In this document: in pieces, positions 8,760-19,138 of the stretch | Position numbering within the stretch: the stretch's first letter is position 1 | Layout: each line of letters starts with the position of its first letter | Assembly: GCA_023144635.1 (NCBI GenBank) | Contig: JAGLFH010000024.1 | Span: 1-50,720, forward strand | Origin: Candidatus Auribacterota bacterium | Lineage (GTDB): Bacteria; Auribacterota; JAFGBW01; JAFGJP01 | DNA length: 50,720 nucleotides | Direction: 5' to 3' | Notes under the pieces: generated by a model | What the model saw: the letters and a program-made list of their open reading frames with translations, nothing else | The model's database searches: none | What the model was told of the DNA's origin: nothing | Position numbers and translations under genes: made by a program

Positions 8760-9674
8760 ATGAAGAAAATAATATTACTTTTATTTATACTGTTTTGTTA
8801 TACACAAGCTGCATGTGCTCAAAATGTAGCAATTGTGTTAACAAAAGATATACCTATATATAATGCCATATTCGGCAAATTTATAACCGAAATAAAATCT
8901 TCGAATCCCGGTGTACGCGTAAAAAAATTCGTAGCAAGCGGAGGAACAATAGGCGAAATTAATGCATTTGCCCCAGAGCTAATTTTTTCTGTTGGAACAA
9001 AGGCTACTGTACTTGCAAAGAAGATGTCAGGAATACCTAAAATATTTACAATGGTAGTAAATCCTATAGGTGAAAGTTTTTGCACAAAAGAGGGAGATCC
9101 GCTGCCAGAAATGACAGGTGTTTTAATCTCTGTTTCTCCGGAGATGCAGTTTAAACTACTGAAGCAGTTGATGCCAAAGGCTGAAAGAGTAGGTGTTGTA
9201 TATGATCCTTCAAAATCTTCTCTTTCCGTTAACGCGGGAGTGAAGGTTGGAGATAAAATGGGCCTTGTTATTGGCAATATTCCTGTAAATGATGCATCTA
9301 AAGTTCCGGATAAAATAGAGAGTTTAAAGGGAAAAATAGATGTTTTATGGGGTGTGGTAGATGACACAGTATACAATAAAAACTCCATGGAATTTATTTT
9401 ACTTTTTTCGTTTAGAAATAAAATACCTCTAATAGGCTTTTCTCCTAATCAGGTAAAAGCGGGTGCTTTATTTGCTATGTATTGTAATTACCCTGTACTG
9501 GGTACTCAGGCAGCGCAAATGGCCGGAGAGATCCTTGCAGGAAAAAGTGTAAGTGATATTCCTTTACAGAATCCTTCTGATGTAAAATATTCTATTAGTA
9601 AAAGAGCTGCAAAACTTATGAAACTTAAAATTTCCAAAAAAATACTTGATAAAGCTGATAAGATTTTTGAGTAA
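8760..9674 (+). CDS. ABC-type substrate-binding protein, PF04392 family (copy 2)
   Basis: 304 residues with a clear signal peptide (about 1-20, cleavage after ACA). It is paralogous to the gene just upstream: FSVGTKATVLAKKM, IPKIFTMVVNPIGE, VGVVYDPSKSS and WGVVDDTVYNKNS align with the same blocks. The shared DDTVY and YDPSKS motifs probably shape the ligand pocket. Spacing from copy 1 is 82 bases and contains its own promoter. No transporter partner is present, so it may feed a distant permease or act as a periplasmic sensor. Downstream it faces a convergent glycosyltransferase gene across a weak AT-rich hairpin. Confidence 0.82.
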   Translation: MKKIILLLFILFCYTQAACAQNVAIVLTKDIPIYNAIFGKFITEIKSSNPGVRVKKFVASGGTIGEINAFAPELIFSVGTKATVLAKKMSGIPKIFTMVVNPIGESFCTKEGDPLPEMTGVLISVSPEMQFKLLKQLMPKAERVGVVYDPSKSSLSVNAGVKVGDKMGLVIGNIPVNDASKVPDKIESLKGKIDVLWGVVDDTVYNKNSMEFILLFSFRNKIPLIGFSPNQVKAGALFAMYCNYPVLGTQAAQMAGEILAGKSVSDIPLQNPSDVKYSISKRAAKLMKLKISKKILDKADKIFE

Positions 9675-9731
9675 ATAGGCTTGCCAGTATAATAGCAGTT
9701 AGTTCTTAGTCGTTAGTAAAAAAGCCCCCAG

Positions 9732-9753
9732 AATAAAGAGTCTTCTTTATTTT
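9732..9753. terminator. Weak bidirectional hairpin between convergent genes
   Basis: AATAAAGA at 9732-9739 pairs with TCTTTATT at 9744-9751 around a 4-base loop, followed by T residues. The stem is all but AT-only, so it is a weak candidate, but it is placed where the convergent transcripts end. Confidence 0.35.
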
Positions 9754-9790
9754 TAATACCCGTACACATGTCTTGTTTTTATTTGTGAAG

Positions 9791-10972
9791 TTATTTTTTA
9801 AGGAGTTTTTTATATATATTTTCTATTTTTTCACCACCAGCGTTCCAAGAAAATAATTCTTCAACCCTTTTTTTATTTATTATACCTTTTTCTTTTACAG
9901 CTTTTGGGTTGTTGAGAGCATAAATAATATTCTCTGCAAGGTCTTTAATATTTCCATTTTCCGCATAAATTCCGCCTTCATTAAGGAATTTACGATTATT
10001 TTTGGAATCAAAACAAACTACGCATTGCCCTGCTCCCATATAATTAATGATCTTGCCGCTAGATTCACCTGCAGCATCTATTTTAGGATCAACAGCGATG
10101 CGTGTTATGTTCAAATAACTAGGAAGGTCAAAATAGTCAACTTTCCCTGAAAAGCGTACGTGTTTTTGTAGATTTTCTTTTATTGCATAGTCTTTCCATT
10201 CTTTAGTTGGATAACCAACTATAAAAAATATAGCATCAGGAACTTTTTTTATAATGTGAGGTATAGCATTAAAAAGTACATCAATTCCTTTAGATTTTAA
10301 AAGCGCACCTGTGAATATGACTATTTTTGAAGAATTATCTAGATTGAAATTTTTCTTTATTTTGTTTGCATCTTTTACGTTTTGAAAAAATCCTGTATGT
10401 ACGCCATCAATAATTGCTTCACATTTATGTTGTGGAATATTAAATTTATTTACCATTAGATCTCTGTTGGAAACAGACGAACAAACAAAAAAATCGGGTA
10501 ATATGTTTATTGTTTTTTCTGCAATAAAAAAAATAGGACGAATAAGTTTTTTAAGGCCGGTATAATAGGCATAAGAATCAAGTTCAAAAGTCATACTGCC
10601 CTGAACATCAAATACAACAGGCGTTTTTTTCCAGAAAAAAAGAAATTTAATTATTCCGGCTATTAAGGCTCCTTCATGAAGATGGCCGTGTATTAAATCA
10701 GGTTTTTCCTTAAGAAAAACTAGAATGGATTTTAAAAGCAGCAGAAGGTCAATGTAAATTTTATGCCAAGAGGGGCCCGCCTCAAGCTTGTTGTACCATG
10801 GTATTCGGATGTTTCGTAGAGTTTTTATTCCCTCTATATCTCTTCCATTATGATATGTGCAGAGTGTAATCTCATGTCCTCTTTTTATAAGAGCTTTCAT
10901 CTCACCGAGGATACGCATATGACAGCCTCTGTCAGCAAAAAATGGTGTTGGCGCTATGTGTAATATTTTCAT
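9791..10972 (-). CDS. GT4-family glycosyltransferase
   Basis: 393 residues from the ATG at 10972 (MKILHIAPTPFFADRG), the normal start of this family; an upstream ATG at 11026 would add 18 untypical residues. The GT-B fold is evident: an N-terminal acceptor domain with the Gly-rich entry loop and DLIHGHLHEGA, then a C-terminal nucleotide-sugar domain with SKIVIFTGALLKSKGIDVLFNAI and the E-x7-E-like AAGESSGKIINYMGAGQCVV. It transfers a sugar from an NDP-sugar to a lipid or glycan acceptor, probably for surface polysaccharide. It is transcribed toward the substrate-binding genes and is separated from upstream genes by about 110 AT-rich bases. Donor and acceptor are unknown. Confidence 0.85.
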   Translation of the reverse strand: MKILHIAPTPFFADRGCHMRILGEMKALIKRGHEITLCTYHNGRDIEGIKTLRNIRIPWYNKLEAGPSWHKIYIDLLLLLKSILVFLKEKPDLIHGHLHEGALIAGIIKFLFFWKKTPVVFDVQGSMTFELDSYAYYTGLKKLIRPIFFIAEKTINILPDFFVCSSVSNRDLMVNKFNIPQHKCEAIIDGVHTGFFQNVKDANKIKKNFNLDNSSKIVIFTGALLKSKGIDVLFNAIPHIIKKVPDAIFFIVGYPTKEWKDYAIKENLQKHVRFSGKVDYFDLPSYLNITRIAVDPKIDAAGESSGKIINYMGAGQCVVCFDSKNNRKFLNEGGIYAENGNIKDLAENIIYALNNPKAVKEKGIINKKRVEELFSWNAGGEKIENIYKKLLKK

Positions 10973-11083
10973 TACGTTATCTTTCAAGTTAAATTTAAAT
11001 TGTTTGTTTACAAAGAAACCATGCAATCATAACAGAAAAAATGAAAATGAAGAACTAAAAATTATAAATTAATAACTAATAGT

Positions 11084-11762
11084 TTAAGCTTTTATGTTTT
11101 TCTCAAAATACTCATTTTTACAGGTTATTGAATCAAAAAGAAAAAATATCATAAGAGATAGAATAGGCATGGCAAAAATAAATAAAAAAACAAATGATAA
11201 AAATGTTATGACAGAAAAAAACAGAGATGTTAATATGCTTTTTTTAACATCATAAAAATAAATAGAAATGCCGGCCTTAAGAATTTCAAGAATATTCATT
11301 TTTTTAAAACAAAGAGGCAGTACAAATATTATAAAGTTGAAAACTGAAAAAGTAAGCCATAATGAAAAGAAGAAAAAGAAAGAGTTAATTAGATTTATTT
11401 TATTTGAAGTAATTGAAAAAAAGTAAAAAGCAGTGTTATGAATAAAAAAGAAAAACAATGTTATCCATATAAGCGATATAATAAAAACTTTGAAAATATA
11501 GGAGTTTTTATATACATCTTTATTAAGTTTTATAATACTTGCGGTAAAAATAAAATGAATTGAACAAGTAATTGGCAAAAGAATAAAAAGGATGACCATA
11601 CCAAGTTTTGTATGACCTGTAATAATAATTATTGAAGGAATTAATAAAGATATAAAAAACCACAAAAAATTTGATATTGCAAAGCGAATTACATTATTAA
11701 AAAGATAATAAAGTATTTTTTTGCAGCTTTCAGATAAAGAAAAAACTTTTGATGCAGATTCG

Positions 11763-11788
<26 letters not shown>
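11084..11788 (-). CDS. Polytopic membrane protein, DUF624-like
   Basis: A 234-residue, very hydrophobic, Phe- and Ile-rich protein with about six membrane helices. The first half (NNVIRFAISNFLWFFISLLIP, then a paired helix and TASIIKLNKD) resembles DUF624/YesL-type proteins found next to transporters, but similarity by eye is modest. Three adjacent ATG codons sit inside the end of the ftsB-like gene (overlap about 20-26 bases), so translation is probably coupled to it. No strong ribosome site is visible. The function is unknown. It is last in the apparent eno-ftsB transcript. Confidence 0.6.
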
Positions 11789-13351
<1,563 letters not shown>

Positions 13352-13381
13352 TTATATCATATCTACAATAAACAGGCAGTA

Positions 13382-13411
13382 ATTATGTTATATGGTACAT
13401 TCTTAAGTCAA
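13382..13411 (-). promoter_or_regulatory. Candidate eno promoter
   Basis: On the minus strand TTGACT (13406-13411) and CATAAT (13382-13387) are separated by 18 bases, predicting a leader of about 45 bases. A second candidate, the extended -10 TGATATAAT at 13351-13359, lies closer but would leave hardly any room before the ribosome site. Confidence 0.4.
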
Positions 13412-13615
13412 GAAAAAGTTGAAAAAATATCCATCCTCCGAAGTGTAGTGTTTCACAATTTCAGTAACAGAAGATTTAGACAGGATAATCAGCGTGACCG
13501 CGTTGTCGCGGTACGCGACTCACGTGGCAGGATTGACATGATTAGAGAGATACAAGAGAAAGAATAAAAGACGAATTATATCCTAAGCTACATAGCTATT
13601 ATGCTAATAGCTGAT
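13412..13615. repeat. Spacer upstream of eno with an embedded GC-rich palindrome
   Basis: No real gene is visible. At 13470-13545 the sequence reads as two repeat halves (ATTTAGACAGGATAATCAG and GCAGGATTGACATGATTAG) split by a GC-rich hairpin: outer stem CGTGA (13493-13497)/TCACG (13520-13524), inner stem ACCGCG (13497-13502)/CGCGGT (13507-13512). It looks like a palindrome inserted into an older dispersed repeat. An open frame crossing it has no family resemblance. Confidence 0.55.
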
Positions 13616-13906
13616 TTAGTCACCCTCAATGAAGAAAGACCAAATGCCAAGTCCTATTAAAACTGCTCCTGAAATAATAAAGGCAAATGTAAACTGTGGT
13701 TTTGAAGATAATACCTGACTGATAGAATTTTCATTTTTTACAAATATCCAAATAAAAGAAAAACAGTAAAGTGTAAGGACAACAAAACGGAACCTTCCCA
13801 TAAGCATAAAAAGAGTACTCAAAAAAACAAGAAGAAGAATGTGCCATAAAGGCAGTGTAACATCAATAGTAGTAAGCTTTCCGAAAATATTTGTTAATAT
13901 ATCCAA
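13616..13906 (-). CDS. Small integral membrane protein
   Basis: 96 residues from a TTG codon at 13906, supported by AGGAG with 9-base spacing. About three hydrophobic segments (18-36, 42-57, 70-92) are connected by short loops, with an acidic end FFIEGD. No family is recognised. It lies between the eno spacer and the chorismate mutase gene, all on the same strand, and could be co-transcribed with the latter (137 bases apart). Confidence 0.6.
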   Translation of the reverse strand: MDILTNIFGKLTTIDVTLPLWHILLLVFLSTLFMLMGRFRFVVLTLYCFSFIWIFVKNENSISQVLSSKPQFTFAFIISGAVLIGLGIWSFFIEGD

Positions 13907-14043
13907 TGTGAAAATCTCCTTATAATCAACAGTTTAGCATATAAATAATGCATTATTAAGAAAATTTTATCTGATTTTACTTAAAATTCACAGCTAAAAG
14001 GTAATGGAACATAAAAAACGTTACATTTTCATTTTTAGGTTAG

Positions 14044-14409
14044 TTATTTACAATTTAAGTCTGGTCTAAGATTTACGGCATCTTTTAAATAAACATGGAT
14101 CATATCTTTTTGAGATGTATCAGTATTATAATGAATAAGTATTCTAACGACCATCTTAAGACTATTGGGAACAGGGATTTCTGTCATGCAAATAAGCGGT
14201 GTATGGCTAAAACCTAATTTTCTTGCAGCAATGGCCGGGAAATCTGCTGTAAGATCAGTAGTAACCGTAAAAACTATAGATGCCACTTCTTCTTTATTAA
14301 TATTGTTTTTTTCAATCATCTTTTCTAAAAGATGCTTGGAATCACTAATAATTTCTTCAGACGTATTATTGTCTACTTGAATCGCTCCTCTTATTCCTCT
14401 TATTGCCAA
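14044..14409 (-). CDS. aroH: Monofunctional chorismate mutase, AroH class
   Basis: Rearranges chorismate to prephenate on the way to phenylalanine and tyrosine. The 121 residues match the trimeric Bacillus-type AroH fold, not the helical AroQ type. Residues equivalent to the AroH active site are all visible: R7 (RGIRGAI), R63 (AARKLG), C74 and E77 (PLICMTEIPV), R89 (KMVVRIL), Y107 and R115 (HVYLKDAVNLRPDL). A strong AAGGAGG ribosome site precedes the ATG. It is separated from the opp genes downstream by about 35 bases of AT-rich sequence and from the membrane protein by an AT-rich spacer. Confidence 0.93.
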   Translation of the reverse strand: MAIRGIRGAIQVDNNTSEEIISDSKHLLEKMIEKNNINKEEVASIVFTVTTDLTADFPAIAARKLGFSHTPLICMTEIPVPNSLKMVVRILIHYNTDTSQKDMIHVYLKDAVNLRPDLNCK

Positions 14410-14505
14410 TGTAGTCCTCCTTAGATTTTATGATTTTGAAAAATATATCATTATTTATAAAAAAACAAAATTAAAAATTTTAAATGTTGGATGTTGTTAG
14501 TTTTT

Positions 14506-15543
14506 TTAGCTTTTACTTGAGTCTTGAGTCTTGTGTCTGGAGTCTGAGTTTTGATCATATAGCCAACATGCAACAAAGTGGTTATCACCTTTTTTAAGAT
14601 ATTTAGGTGTCTTACTTTTGCAAATTTCCATTGCTTTTAGACATCGTGGATGAAAAGGGCATCCTGATGGAATAGAAACAGGAGAAGGGACGTCTCCTTC
14701 AAGAAGAATTCTTTTTCTTCTCTTGTCACTATCTATTTCAGGTACTGCTGATATAAGAGCCTTTGTATATGGATGAAATGGATTTTTAAATAATTGTGAT
14801 GAAGGTAGCTCCTCAATGATCCTGCCTAAATACATAATATATATTCTGTCGCTTATAGATGCCGTTATTTTCAGGTCATGTGATATAAAGAGATAACTAA
14901 GCTTGTATTCTTTTTTTAGTTCATGAAGAAGGTTTAATATTTGTGATTTTATTGATACATCAAGAGCTGATAAAGGTTCATCACAGACAATGAATTTTGG
15001 ATTAAGAGCTATTGCTCGTCCTATTCCAATTCTTTGTCTCTGGCCTCCACTGAACTGATGTGGATATTTGGTGGATGCATCTTTAGATAGACCTGTTTTT
15101 TCCAAGATTTCTGATACGATCTTATCTATACTAATATTATCTAACTTTAGTTCATTCTTAAAATTATATAATCCTTCTGCAATAATATGTTTGACCTTGA
15201 AACGAGGATTTAGAGAACTGTAAGGATCCTGAAAAATTATTTGCATGTTACGTCTTAATTTTCTAAGTTCTTTACCTGAAATACTAGTAATATTGTTACC
15301 ATCAAAAAAAATGTTGCCGTTTGTTGGATCAATTAGACGTAAGATTGTTCTCCCAAGTGTTGTCTTGCCACAACCGGATTCACCTACAAGACCTACAGTT
15401 TCACCTTTAAGTATATGAATATTAATATTCTCGACAGCACGAACTATTTCTTTTTTTGAATTAAATAATCCAGTTTTTTGTTCGAAAAATTTGGATATAT
15501 TTTCTGTCCTTATTAAGCAGTCAGTATTTTTAATATCATTCAT
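14506..15543 (-). CDS. oppF: Oligopeptide/dipeptide ABC transporter ATPase, OppF type
   Basis: Cytoplasmic ATPase energising peptide import. Order of motifs: Walker [16 protein letters not shown]-loop [13 protein letters not shown], signature [14 protein letters not shown], Walker [13 protein letters not shown], switch histidine ISHDL, then the oligopeptide-specific C-terminal region [12 protein letters not shown] with a Cys cluster GCPFHPRC. It follows oppD by 13 bases in the order C-D-F. The last 14 or so residues ([14 protein letters not shown]) are encoded by a GAGTCTTGAGTCTTG-type repeat resembling intergenic repeats nearby, so the C-terminus seems to have been extended by repeat DNA. 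The tail should not affect catalysis. Confidence 0.92.
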   Translation of the reverse strand: MNDIKNTDCLIRTENISKFFEQKTGLFNSKKEIVRAVENINIHILKGETVGLVGESGCGKTTLGRTILRLIDPTNGNIFFDGNNITSISGKELRKLRRNMQIIFQDPYSSLNPRFKVKHIIAEGLYNFKNELKLDNISIDKIVSEILEKTGLSKDASTKYPHQFSGGQRQRIGIGRAIALNPKFIVCDEPLSALDVSIKSQILNLLHELKKEYKLSYLFISHDLKITASISDRIYIMYLGRIIEELPSSQLFKNPFHPYTKALISAVPEIDSDKRRKRILLEGDVPSPVSIPSGCPFHPRCLKAMEICKSKTPKYLKKGDNHFVACWLYDQNSDSRHKTQDSSKS

Positions 15544-15556
15544 AATTGGTTATTCT

Positions 15557-16555
15557 TTATATTTTGTCATAATGATAACAAGAAGTATAATGACCTTTTT
15601 CTACTTCAATCATATAAGGTTTTTTAGTACTGCAGTCTTTTTCAGCGTAAATACATCTGGGATGAAAAGGACAACCAGCTGGTTTTTCTGAAGGATCTGG
15701 AACCTGTCCCTCTATTGTCTTTAATTTCTGCCATTTTTCTGTTATCGGAGGAATGCTTTCTAAAAGACTTTTAGTGTACGGGTGAAGTGGTTTGCTTATT
15801 AATTCTTTAGTTGGTGCTTCTTCAACATTCATCCCCGCATACATAACCATTATTCTGTCTGCTATTTCTGAAACAAGTGGCAGGTCATGTGTTATGAAGA
15901 TAATACTTGAAGAATGATTTTTAAGCAGGTCTTTAAAAAGTTTTATTATCTGAGCTTGCACTGTTACATCAAGAGATGTAGTCGGTTCATCGGCGATTAT
16001 AATATCAGGATTATTTATAAGAGCCATTGCTGTCATTACTCTTTGTTTTTGACCTCCACTTAATTCATGCGGGTAGTTTTTAATACGCTTTGAAGGATCC
16101 GGTATTCCTACTTCCTTAAATATTTGTATGGTTTTTTTAAGTGCATTCTTCTTATCATTCGGGAAATGTGCAGTGTATGTTTCTGATACCTGAAAACCGA
16201 CTGTTAATACCGGATTAAGGTAGCTTGATGGTTCTTGAAATATCATAGAGATCATTTTTCCTCTGATCTCGTTCAATCTTTTTTGTTTAAGAGTCAGGAT
16301 ATCTTCACCATTAAAAAAAATACTTCCCTGTGCTATTTTCGCACCCGTAGGAAGTATTTTTAAGATAGATCTTGCTGTTAAGCTTTTTCCGCATCCTGAT
16401 TCGCCTACAATCCCAAGAACTTCTTTTTTATATAAAGTAAGGTTTATTCCCTCGACAGCTTTTACCGGGTTTTTGCTGTTATTATAAAAATATGTGTGTA
16501 AATCTTTAATCTCAAGAATAATATCATTATCTTTAAGTTTATCTTGTTTTTGCAT
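15557..16555 (-). CDS. oppD: Oligopeptide/dipeptide ABC transporter ATPase, OppD type
   Basis: Second cytoplasmic ATPase of the peptide importer, 332 residues. Walker [16 protein letters not shown]-loop MIFQEPSSYLNP, signature LSGGQKQRVMTAMAL, Walker B IIIADEPTTSLDVT and switch FITHDLPLV are intact. The OppD/F C-terminal domain follows with HPYTKSLLESIPP and CPFHPRC. Its start overlaps the end of oppC by 17 bases, so translation is probably coupled. OppD and OppF form the heterodimer that drives the OppB-OppC channel. Confidence 0.92.
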   Translation of the reverse strand: MQKQDKLKDNDIILEIKDLHTYFYNNSKNPVKAVEGINLTLYKKEVLGIVGESGCGKSLTARSILKILPTGAKIAQGSIFFNGEDILTLKQKRLNEIRGKMISMIFQEPSSYLNPVLTVGFQVSETYTAHFPNDKKNALKKTIQIFKEVGIPDPSKRIKNYPHELSGGQKQRVMTAMALINNPDIIIADEPTTSLDVTVQAQIIKLFKDLLKNHSSSIIFITHDLPLVSEIADRIMVMYAGMNVEEAPTKELISKPLHPYTKSLLESIPPITEKWQKLKTIEGQVPDPSEKPAGCPFHPRCIYAEKDCSTKKPYMIEVEKGHYTSCYHYDKI

Positions 16556-17582
16556 CAGCAGTGTCCCTTAAACGGTCCCCTAAAAAGTTATAAGAAAGTA
16601 CTGTTAAGAAAATAAAAAACCCCGGCCAAAGTATCCAAGGATGTAATTTTATTTGGGAAATAGCCATTGCTTCAGCAAGAAGATTTCCCCAGCTGACCCC
16701 AGGGTCCTGAATACCTAATCCTAACATACTTAATGTTGACTCACCCAGTATGTATCCGGGAATACTTATTGTAACATAAACTATAGCATATGATAAAGTG
16801 TTGGGAAGAATATACTTCAAAATTATTTTTGCATCTTTTGAACCCATTGCTTTTGCCGCAATGACATATTCCTGTTGTTTTAAAGAAAGGACCATTCCTC
16901 TAATTACTCTGGCCATACCCGCCCAACCTATAAAGCTCATAATAAATACTATTATAAAGTACATTTTAACACTGGAAACCTCAGGCGGAATAGCTGCTCT
17001 TAAGCTCAACATCAAATAAAACATAGGGAACATCCATATCATCTCACATAAACGCATAATAACAAAATCCACTTTGTTCCCATAATATCCGGCAATGCTT
17101 CCAAAGGTAATACCGAGGCAGAATGAAATAAATGCTCCAATTAGACCTATACTTAAAGATACCCTTGCCCCAAAACATATCCGGCTTAATATATCTCTAC
17201 CTCGTGAATCTGTTCCCATGAGGTTAACAGTAGCTTTTTCTGAACCAAAAAGGTGGAGGTCTGTCTCAAGGAGACCAAGTAACTTATAAGTATCTCCTTT
17301 AACAAAAAACTTTAATTGAATAGGTTGGCTTTTATCTTCTACATATATTCTTTGGCGTATTTCATTATAAGTCCTTTTTTGAAGGTAAAAAAAAGGCCGG
17401 ATCTTAAATTTTCCGTGTTCATCAAAAAAACGTATTTTATCCGGATTTTTATATATATCTTTTCTTTGCTCTTTATCATAGTGATATGGAGCAAAAAAAG
17501 GAGCAAAAACAGCAAGTAAATAAAGGGAAATTAAAATAAATAAGAAAAGATATACATCTATTTTTTTGAAAAAGGATTTCAC
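16539..17582 (-). CDS. oppC: Oligopeptide ABC transporter permease, OppC type
   Basis: Inner-membrane permease of 347 residues, starting at GTG 17582 without a clear ribosome site. An N-terminal helix (12-30) is followed by a roughly 100-residue extracytoplasmic segment (about 35-125), seen in OppC/YejE-type permeases, then the transport domain from GTDSRGRDILSRI. The EAA loop reads EYVIAAKAMGSKDAKIILKYILPN, which contacts the ATPases. It is the first gene of the oppC-oppD-oppF run. Its partner permease, oppB, lies almost 6 kb away beyond protease, Memo and glycosyltransferase genes. Confidence 0.9.
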   Translation of the reverse strand: MKSFFKKIDVYLFLFILISLYLLAVFAPFFAPYHYDKEQRKDIYKNPDKIRFFDEHGKFKIRPFFYLQKRTYNEIRQRIYVEDKSQPIQLKFFVKGDTYKLLGLLETDLHLFGSEKATVNLMGTDSRGRDILSRICFGARVSLSIGLIGAFISFCLGITFGSIAGYYGNKVDFVIMRLCEMIWMFPMFYLMLSLRAAIPPEVSSVKMYFIIVFIMSFIGWAGMARVIRGMVLSLKQQEYVIAAKAMGSKDAKIILKYILPNTLSYAIVYVTISIPGYILGESTLSMLGLGIQDPGVSWGNLLAEAMAISQIKLHPWILWPGFFIFLTVLSYNFLGDRLRDTADAKTR

Positions 17583-17629
17583 TTGATGATTACTTTATGA
17601 TTTTTTATAAGGTTATACTATAAATAAAA

Positions 17630-19138
17630 TTATAAATTCCTTAATTTGTGAATATTGTATCTTTCTGATATACGTTTATTTGCCGTTTCTAAAAAACTCT
17701 TTTTTAAAATAATTTCCTTTGTTCCCTGAAAAAGTATATGAACAAACTCACTTTTACTGCTATCTATTGCATTTGCTGCATCTTCTAAGTTAGTTATTTT
17801 TTTTCCGTTTATTTTTGTTATTATCTGATAACGAAAGTTCTGATATCCAATATTAATATCATCAGGAAGAACAAAACTTAACATTATTAGTCTTTTCCTA
17901 TCATCCAAAGGAGACCGTGCGAAATAATTATAATAATAAAGAAGTCTTTTGTTGCCTACGTCCTGCCAGTTTTTACCCCAGGTTTTTAAATAATCAGTTG
18001 TAACTTCTTGAATAACTAATCCACCTTCAATCAGATATTTAGGCTGTGAGTCAAAATTATAGACAGGAATAAGATAGTCTTTAGATGTGTAGTTTTTGAG
18101 TGTCAGTTTCACAGTTGTTTTCTTGCCATTCCTTAAAATAACTGCAGGTAAAATGTTGTCAGGAAAGTTTCTTGTAAAAAGATATGAAAGTTTTAGCTTT
18201 CCGTGAGTATCATCAATAAAATATCCATTATCGTTTATTTCTTTATTATCGAGTGATAATAAAATATCTCCTTTTTGTAATGCTCCGTCAGCTGAACTAC
18301 CAGGAACAACACGAGCTACATATACTCCTGTAGTTTTTTTGTCCATGCCAAGATATTCTTTAAAAAGAGGGTTTTTTAAAGGTTCCCAATAAAATCCGGA
18401 ATCAGGGAATCCGTCATATTTTCCATCGGAGATATCATGTAAAAAATGTTTAATAAGTTCTACAGGTATTACCTTTGCAATGAATCGGTTTGCATCATAT
18501 GATGTGAGAATGCCTTCAAGAAATCCATCTTTTATTACCGGATCTGCCCAGTGCTCGCGCTGATCAAGCTTAATCGATAAATGATAAGAAAGATGTTTGT
18601 CCCATCCAATGAAGCTGTCTTCAACGGATACTTTTTCTAATGTACCTTTAATTGATTTTATGCTGTTGTTCTTTTGAATTTGAACTAGCTCTATCGAATC
18701 TGATTTTTTTATTCCTTTTCCTAGAGGAAGAGATGAAAGATCATTATAAAAATTTTCATCATCAGCTTTTAAAAGAACGATATTGCTGGAATAATCAACA
18801 AAGACAATATGTGCCGGATATTTTGTTTCATCGGAGTTTTTTTTCAACTCTATATAAGTGCTGTCAGATATTGTATCAGCAGTAGTTAAAATATAATTTT
18901 TATCTAAAACCGTTCCAAAGGCAGATTGTTCGTTAAATCTTTTCTTCTCCCATGGATAAAATGAATTATAACTTTGATATGTTGCATAGATTTTTACAAT
19001 ATAAGGCTTTATTTTCTTTTCATGTGATTTTTTCATATCTTCTGCTGTTATCACAGAAGTAAAAGAAAAAACTATAATTAGGATCAGGCTAAGCTTAAAA
19101 TAAGAAAAATATGTTTTTTTGTTGGGAGTCTTTATCAT
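17630..19138 (-). CDS. Trypsin-like/PDZ pseudoprotease paralogous to the upstream HtrA
   Basis: 502 residues with an N-terminal signal sequence or anchor (about 10-32). Aligned to its neighbour at 19135, the protease fold is retained but the triad is gone: TNAHVV becomes TTADTIS (His to D88), NDCDLAVLKV becomes YSSNIVLLKA (Asp to N119), and NPGNSGGP is replaced by REHWADP. A PDZ domain follows (about 265-355: GVYVARVVPGSSADGALQKGDILLSLD), with a second PDZ-like region near the C-terminus (ITKINGKKITNLEDAANAIDS). The ATG overlaps the upstream gene by 4 bases, implying coupled, near-equimolar synthesis. It is probably a periplasmic regulatory or scaffold subunit of the active protease; this role is inferred. 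Confidence 0.82.
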   Translation of the reverse strand: MIKTPNKKTYFSYFKLSLILIIVFSFTSVITAEDMKKSHEKKIKPYIVKIYATYQSYNSFYPWEKKRFNEQSAFGTVLDKNYILTTADTISDSTYIELKKNSDETKYPAHIVFVDYSSNIVLLKADDENFYNDLSSLPLGKGIKKSDSIELVQIQKNNSIKSIKGTLEKVSVEDSFIGWDKHLSYHLSIKLDQREHWADPVIKDGFLEGILTSYDANRFIAKVIPVELIKHFLHDISDGKYDGFPDSGFYWEPLKNPLFKEYLGMDKKTTGVYVARVVPGSSADGALQKGDILLSLDNKEINDNGYFIDDTHGKLKLSYLFTRNFPDNILPAVILRNGKKTTVKLTLKNYTSKDYLIPVYNFDSQPKYLIEGGLVIQEVTTDYLKTWGKNWQDVGNKRLLYYYNYFARSPLDDRKRLIMLSFVLPDDINIGYQNFRYQIITKINGKKITNLEDAANAIDSSKSEFVHILFQGTKEIILKKSFLETANKRISERYNIHKLRNL

